From Dehalococcoidia bacterium (GTDB taxonomy: Bacteria > Chloroflexota > Dehalococcoidia > Lucifugimonadales > Lucifugimonadaceae): DNA of 6,022 nucleotides. The notes beneath the pieces were generated by a model, which worked only from the letters and a program-made list of their open reading frames with translations, was not told the origin of the DNA and ran no database searches. The DNA lies in assembly GCA_012270805.1 (NCBI GenBank), contig JAAXHR010000202.1, forward strand, positions 1 through 6,022, in the 5' to 3' direction. Shown in pieces: positions 5,589-6,022 of the stretch (position 1 is the stretch's first letter; every line of letters begins with the position of its first letter). The position numbers and the translations under genes are program-made.

Positions 5589-6022
5589 ATGTACTACCCG
5601 ACCGAGCGTGTAAACACCGAGAAGCAACATCCGATAGACACCTATACGAATGTTGGATTCCGGAACCCATTTCGGGCGGGAAGTATTCGAGCTTGGACAT
5701 TCACGTTCGGTTTCTTATTGGTCACAGCCATCGCGATGGCTGCCACGATGTTTGGCGCACGCGATGACGCTCAAGCACAGTCCCAGTTGCCTCCGCAACT
5801 CGCTGCAGTGATTTTTGACGGTCGAGTGACGGTTGCGGACTCGCCCATTGGCTTGGAAGGCTTGACGCTCTACGCGAAGGTCGGCGAATGGATTTCAGAC
5901 CCCGTGACAATCGGCGACGGAACACCGGATCTCAACGGCTTTGAGGACCTCACCGTCAGTCCGCCATCCGAGCAGCTTGGCCAAGAGGTGATATTTCTGC
6001 TAGGCGGCGCGGTCGAAGCCAC
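5589..6022 (+). CDS. Second exported surface protein, paralogue of the preceding gene (3' end outside window)
   Basis: The frame is open from the ATG at 5589 to the window end (144 complete codons). It has a long polar N-region (about 34 residues), then a hydrophobic core AWTFTFGFLLVTAIAMAATM (35-54), and a likely signal-peptidase site after DAQA (63), the same four residues as in the upstream protein. The mature part starts with QSQLPPQLAAVIFDGRVTV and continues in a domain that aligns with the first domain of its neighbour: PP-x(4)-IVF/VIF-N/DG-x-VT at the start, then an ITARIGDKW/LYAKVGEW strand, a V/SPP motif, and EIQFWL/EVIFLL. No named function is recognised. By analogy it may continue into a Pro/Thr spacer and membrane anchor, which cannot be seen. 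It starts 13 bases after the upstream stop, so co-transcription is likely. Confidence 0.85.
   Translation, partial: MYYPTERVNTEKQHPIDTYTNVGFRNPFRAGSIRAWTFTFGFLLVTAIAMAATMFGARDDAQAQSQLPPQLAAVIFDGRVTVADSPIGLEGLTLYAKVGEWISDPVTIGDGTPDLNGFEDLTVSPPSEQLGQEVIFLLGGAVEA

Overview
The window looks like part of a chromosome from a member of the Chloroflexota, plausibly a marine SAR202/Dehalococcoidia-type lineage. Two things support this: the gene order rpsD-rpoA-rplQ-truA-rplM-rpsI, and the exported proteins with long Pro/Thr spacers (TPTPTNTPTPT style) directly after it, a hallmark of that phylum. The phylum call is fairly firm; the class is inference. All genes supported here are on the + strand.

Positions 1-4022 hold the distal part of the large ribosomal protein/RNA polymerase alpha operon. 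It encodes S4 with an intact four-cysteine zinc site, the RNA polymerase alpha subunit, L17, the tRNA pseudouridine synthase TruA, L13 and S9. The genes from rpsD to truA are 9 to 42 bases apart and look like one transcription unit. There is then an 88-base gap before rplM. It has no ribosome binding site but a promoter-like pair ending just before the ATG, so rplM may be read from its own leaderless transcript. rplM and rpsI, normally almost adjacent, are separated by 191 bases. That gap carries a 48-codon open frame whose stop overlaps the rpsI ribosome binding site, plus short inverted repeats. rpsI starts with TTG.

Positions 4023-6022 are a different functional unit: two consecutive genes for exported or envelope proteins that are clearly paralogous at their N-termini. 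The first (4157-5575) has a signal peptide, two related beta-rich domains, a Pro/Thr spacer of about 115 residues, and a cysteine-containing C-terminal membrane anchor. The second begins 13 bases later with a strong ribosome binding site. It repeats the signal peptide, cleavage motif and first domain, and runs off the window end. No function can be named for either; the architecture suggests cell-surface display on a stalk.

The housekeeping genes are ordinary apart from the rplM start, the rplM-rpsI gap and a rewritten loop in S4. The most interesting unnamed material is the tandem surface-protein pair and its possible C-terminal sorting signal.
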